A DNA stretch of 22,380 nucleotides from Spinellus fusiger (taxonomy: Eukaryota; Mucoromycota; Mucoromycetes; Mucorales; Phycomycetaceae). Position 1 is the first letter of the stretch; every line of letters starts with the position of its first letter. Of this stretch, positions 19,392 through 22,380 are shown one piece after another. The notes under the pieces are model-generated. The model made no database searches, was not told the DNA's origin, and saw nothing but the letters and a program-made list of their open reading frames with translations. The stretch is taken from assembly GCA_025094145.1 (NCBI GenBank), contig JALLLS010000162.1, positions 1 to 22,380 on the forward strand. The letters are read 5' to 3'. The position numbers and the translations under genes were made by a program.

Positions 19392-19880
19392 AAAAGTGAT
19401 GCATGTGGTATTTAGTGATATGTGACAGGTAGATAAAAAGATAGAAATATAGGTTAAAATAAAGATTATCACTGATAATGGAGGGAAATGGGTTTGGGGA
19501 AAAAAGAGAATAGTCTCTTCAAAAGAATCAACTATCTAAAATAAAATGAAATTTACACCCACAAGTGAATGTAAAAGAGAAAGGGATATTGTAGGATACA
19601 GAATATAAAAGAAAACAGTGAACAACAAGTTCACAAGGAAAACAGTACAATCAGGAATATGCAGAGACTGACTTGTACAAAACACAATGGATAATTCACA
19701 AGTAGAAATCAACAAAATGATACACTTATCTCTGAAAGATCCAATTGAAACAGAAGAATAAGATAACAAAATAAAATAATAAGAAATATTCAGAAAGAAG
19801 TATCAAGATAGAATTTGACAATGTTTATTACTGAAAATAACTAGGAGTATTTATACTAATAGACAATAAGGTAAAAATAC
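19392..19880 (+). repeat. Old diverged third copy of the arm's inner end
   Basis: Direct (same-strand) match to the right arm from 20372 on. Both open with AAAA(G)TGATGCATGTGGTA and share later landmarks in order: GAATAGTCT.TTCAA, ACAACA/AACAGTGAA.., AAAACAGTAC, TTCACAAG, GAAGAATAA.A.ATAA, TTTGACAAT.T.TT and GGAGTATTTATACT. Divergence is high with many indels, in contrast with the near-identity of the two arms. No tRNA follows in this copy. Confidence 0.6.
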
Positions 19881-20058
19881 AATAAAGTCAATTCATATAA
19901 GCATTTTAGAGTGTAGTAATAGTGTAATTCCTGATGTGATTATACTATTATGTATCTTACAATAATATCACTGAGATAATAGAATAAAATAATATGAAAT
20001 ATGCCACAAAATAAGGTTAACAATCCTGAATTACCAAAAGAATGGTAATTAATAAAAT

Positions 20059-20206
20059 GAAAAGTGTGGACTGAAAAAGGGAAAATATAGAAAAGCATGG
20101 TGTAGAAGAAGAAAAGTATGGACTGAAAATAAAAAATAGAGAAATGTAGTGCAAAAAGAAAAATGTGGTGTCAAAAAGGAAAAGAAAAGTGCACACCAAA
20201 AAAGGG
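20059..20206 (+). repeat. Degenerate purine-rich minisatellite
   Basis: About six units of 20-30 bases that each start GAAAA(G/A)TRTGG or a close variant, followed by an A-rich run. Nearly all purine on plus. It is non-coding. Confidence 0.6.
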
Positions 20207-20371
20207 AAAAAAAAGAGGAAATGGAAAGACAAGGAAAACATAGCAATTCTGTCTTTGCCAGACAGGGGAGAGCTGCAACACATGTCATGGTTTGGGACCA
20301 AACAGAAGCAAAGCACAGCCTGTTCCATCTTCTTGGTGGCTGAAGCCCACAACGCCTACACACACCATGTT
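20207..20371. other. GC-richer stretch before the right arm
   Basis: Less AT-rich than its surroundings, with a perfect palindrome GTTTGGGACCAAAC-like hairpin near 20289-20303. On the minus strand it is open in two frames with Cys/Arg/Pro content, but no start or family supports a gene. It ends where the arm's shared opening motif (AAAATGATGCATGTGG) begins. Confidence 0.3.
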
Positions 20372-21388
20372 AAAATGATGCATGTGGTACTTATGGGTGT
20401 GTGTATGATGGATAGAAAGGTAGAGTAATAGGGTAAGAAAAGGGTTCAGAATAGAAATTGGAGGTAGGGTTTGTGAACAAATAAAAAGGGTAGGGGAATA
20501 GTCTGTTCAATTGAATAGACTATGAAAACAAATAAGAATAATATTTTGCAACACAACAGTGAAGCAAAAAAAAACAGATAAAAGGGAAAAAACAGTACAC
20601 ACAGGTACAAAATAACAGAACACAATCAATACTTTGCTAAGAATTGATTTGTAAATAACAATGATACTTCACAAGAAAACATAGTAGCACTGCCCACAAC
20701 TTGTATCAGAAGATATCAAAAGAAAATAATGGAAGAATAAAAGATAATAGAGGATCTTGGAGTAGTATTTGACAATTTATTTTAGTTTTTGGTTAATGGG
20801 ATATTTATACTAAAGAACTAAATGTTAAAATAGAGAATGATTTCATAAGAAATCAATCTTAAAGAAAATGAATTAAGACAATTGCATTGTTACTACATCA
20901 TGGATGAATAATAACTACAAATTTAATAAACTATACTAGCATTGTTACAAGAATACATTATAACAATGATTCTTCAGGAGAAAACAAAAAAAAGAAAAAA
21001 AAACTAAAATAGTGCCATTGAGGTGAACTCATAGTAATGAAGTTATCCACTACAAAAGCAACTAAAATAGCATAAAGAAATACATCATAGAAAAGAGAAA
21101 ACAAGTTTAGGTAGAAAACAGAATAGTATGAGAAAAAGAGTAAAGAAAGGAAAAGGATTGTGGGACAAGAGCATTGATCTCTTTACCACATACAGAAAAC
21201 ATCAGAAACATATTGGTTTCCAAAAGAGGAAGAAAAGAGAAGATCGACAAAAAAAGGAAAGAAAGAGAAACAGAACCAAAAAGGAAATAGTTGAGGAACA
21301 GAGAAATTTGTAAAGTCAATTCCCTGCACTACACTTGGCAGTCACTGAGGCACTCAAACTCATAACACCACGTCGCAAAAAGAGAGAT

Positions 21389-21461
21389 GCTTTCTTAGCG
21401 CAGTTGGCAGCGCGTTAGTCTCATAATCTGAAGGTCGCCAGTTCGATCCTGGCAGAGAGCA
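21389..21461 (+). tRNA. trnM-CAT: tRNA-Met (CAT), elongator type, right copy
   Basis: Mirror copy of the tRNA at 17946-18018, identical base for base, with the CAT anticodon in loop CTCATAA, intact internal promoter boxes and no intron. The two genes lie 3.4 kb apart and face outward, away from the spacer. Confidence 0.96.
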
Positions 21462-21466
21462 TTTTT
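21462..21466 (+). terminator. Pol III terminator of right tRNA-Met
   Basis: Five T residues directly after the tRNA discriminator base. Confidence 0.85.
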
Positions 21467-21526
21467 ATCTCCTGAAAACAGAAATAAGTATTTGAATTTA
21501 TTTTAAAGAACATCATAGGTATAATC

Positions 21527-21802
21527 CCCACCATCTCCCCACTTCATTTGCTCTTAACTTATTTAGTAAATTCAAGAGTTGCTAGTGTCTTTATGTATTT
21601 CTTGTTAGTTCTCCAATCACTACAACATTGTGTTTATCTTTTGAATTATCTATTATTGCACTTTCAACTTTTTTCTTTTCTTTTTTTCAATTAAATTTGG
21701 TGTGTTTCTATTTATACTCTTAGATTTCTCAAGGCTCTCATAGAGTGCCTATCAGCTTTAATGCATGAATAGCATATTCAGCATCTGAAAATAAAATAAA
21801 TA
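21527..21802 (+). mobile_element. LINE 3'-tail relic beside tRNA-Met (right arm)
   Basis: Mirror copy of 17605-17880, 65 bases past the tRNA and in the same relation to it. It ends in an A-rich stretch (AAAATAAAATAAATATA) on plus, as expected for a LINE 3' end. Confidence 0.55.
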
Positions 21803-22052
21803 TACTTTAAATTGTATACCATAAAATCAGTAGTTATGAGGTATTGTTAAGGACAGACAAGAACACAATTGGACATATTTCTTTAAGTATTATACATTAA
21901 GCAGAAAACAGAAGATAAATTGACCTGAAGAATGTCTTCTTTCTATTTAAATTGCCAAGCTATTTATATACCAAAAAATAAAATAGCAAGCACTATGTTT
22001 TTCTCTTTTCATAAAGATACTTTTTCTTGTAATTTTTATGCTGTCCACCACT

Positions 22053-22380
22053 ATGAAAATCTTCACCAAAATCCCTGAGATGTATAGAAAGCATGATGAT
22101 GTTGGAACTCATTAAGCCAACCACTACCAGGTGCTGAACCAGAACTCCACCAAAGCCAAGACATATCACATGTTCAGTATGCCTGTTCTTACTGTGAGAG
22201 GCATAGTCAGACACTTCAAGGTGACTTTTTTTTTTCACCCAAGAGTGGCCAGAGGAAAAGATTAGACAACAGAGTTTTCTGATGGTTATATAGAACGTTT
22301 GTGGGTGATCCTTGACAAACAAACAAAAAGTCATCATGGTTTCAAAGAAGACATCAAATAAACAACTTGATGAGATGGCT
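22053..22380 (+). pseudogene. N-terminal part of the decayed Tc1-like transposase (right arm, cut by window)
   Basis: Mirror of the N-terminal half of 16502-17354. From ATG 22053 it reads KIFTKIPEMYRKHDDV, then a stop, later PVLTVRGIVRHFK and VSKKTSNKQLDEM, with three in-frame stops shared with the left copy. The catalytic part would lie beyond the window end, if the arm continues. Confidence 0.6.

Larger units (their letters stand above)
20383..22378 (-). repeat. Right arm of the ~2-kb inverted repeat
   Basis: Mirror of 17029-19024 (x pairs with 39407-x). The shared opening motif actually starts at 20372, a few bases before strict identity. The arm reaches the window edge; its true outer end is unknown. 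Confidence 0.95.

Noticed and set aside
1..22380. CRISPR arrays, operons, prophage or toxin-antitoxin systems
   Set aside because: Spliced genes, Pol III tRNA signals and eukaryotic transposons show a nuclear eukaryotic region; no regular spacer-repeat structure was seen.

Overview
The window reads as nuclear DNA of a filamentous fungus, most likely an early-diverging (Mucoromycota-type) species. It is strongly AT-rich. The two intact genes have short GT-AG introns (about 45-120 bases). One encodes an Rck2/Srk1-type stress kinase, the other a secreted GH15 glucoamylase without a starch-binding domain. The rest is gene-poor and full of decayed transposons. The organism call is inference; the genes themselves are clear.

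Layout. 203-2553 (+) is a six-exon CAMK-type kinase of the Rck2/Srk1 family. 2982-4450 (-) is a two-exon glucoamylase. The two genes converge on a short spacer holding both poly(A) signals and a GATA/TATC repeat. From about 4.5 to 8.7 kb there is intergenic DNA with a 13-bp minisatellite, an exon-like scrap and a hexanucleotide array. 8725-10126 (-) is the 3' end of a LINE. It is abutted or interrupted at a TA dinucleotide by a complete but dead Tc1/mariner element (10127-11456), which has ~60-bp inverted termini and a DD34E transposase broken by stops and a frameshift. 12.2-15 kb holds several short reading frames, mainly on the minus strand, that look like fragments of decayed genes.

The most striking part is the last 5.4 kb. 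A near-identical inverted repeat of about 2 kb per arm (17029-19024 and 20383-22378) carries an intact elongator tRNA-Met(CAT) gene in each arm. Each arm also has, in mirror image, a LINE 3'-tail relic about 65 bp past the tRNA and part of a decayed Tc1-like transposase. The right arm is cut by the window edge. The ~1.36-kb spacer holds an LTR-like module, an old diverged third copy of the inner arm, and a purine-rich minisatellite. The order of events seems to be a repeat family ending in a shared ~20-bp motif, old duplication, then a recent inverted duplication or gene conversion that doubled the tRNA gene.

Functionally, the two intact genes are independent: stress signalling below a Hog1/Sty1-type MAP kinase, and extracellular starch hydrolysis. 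I found no multi-gene system, operon, CRISPR array or defence cassette.
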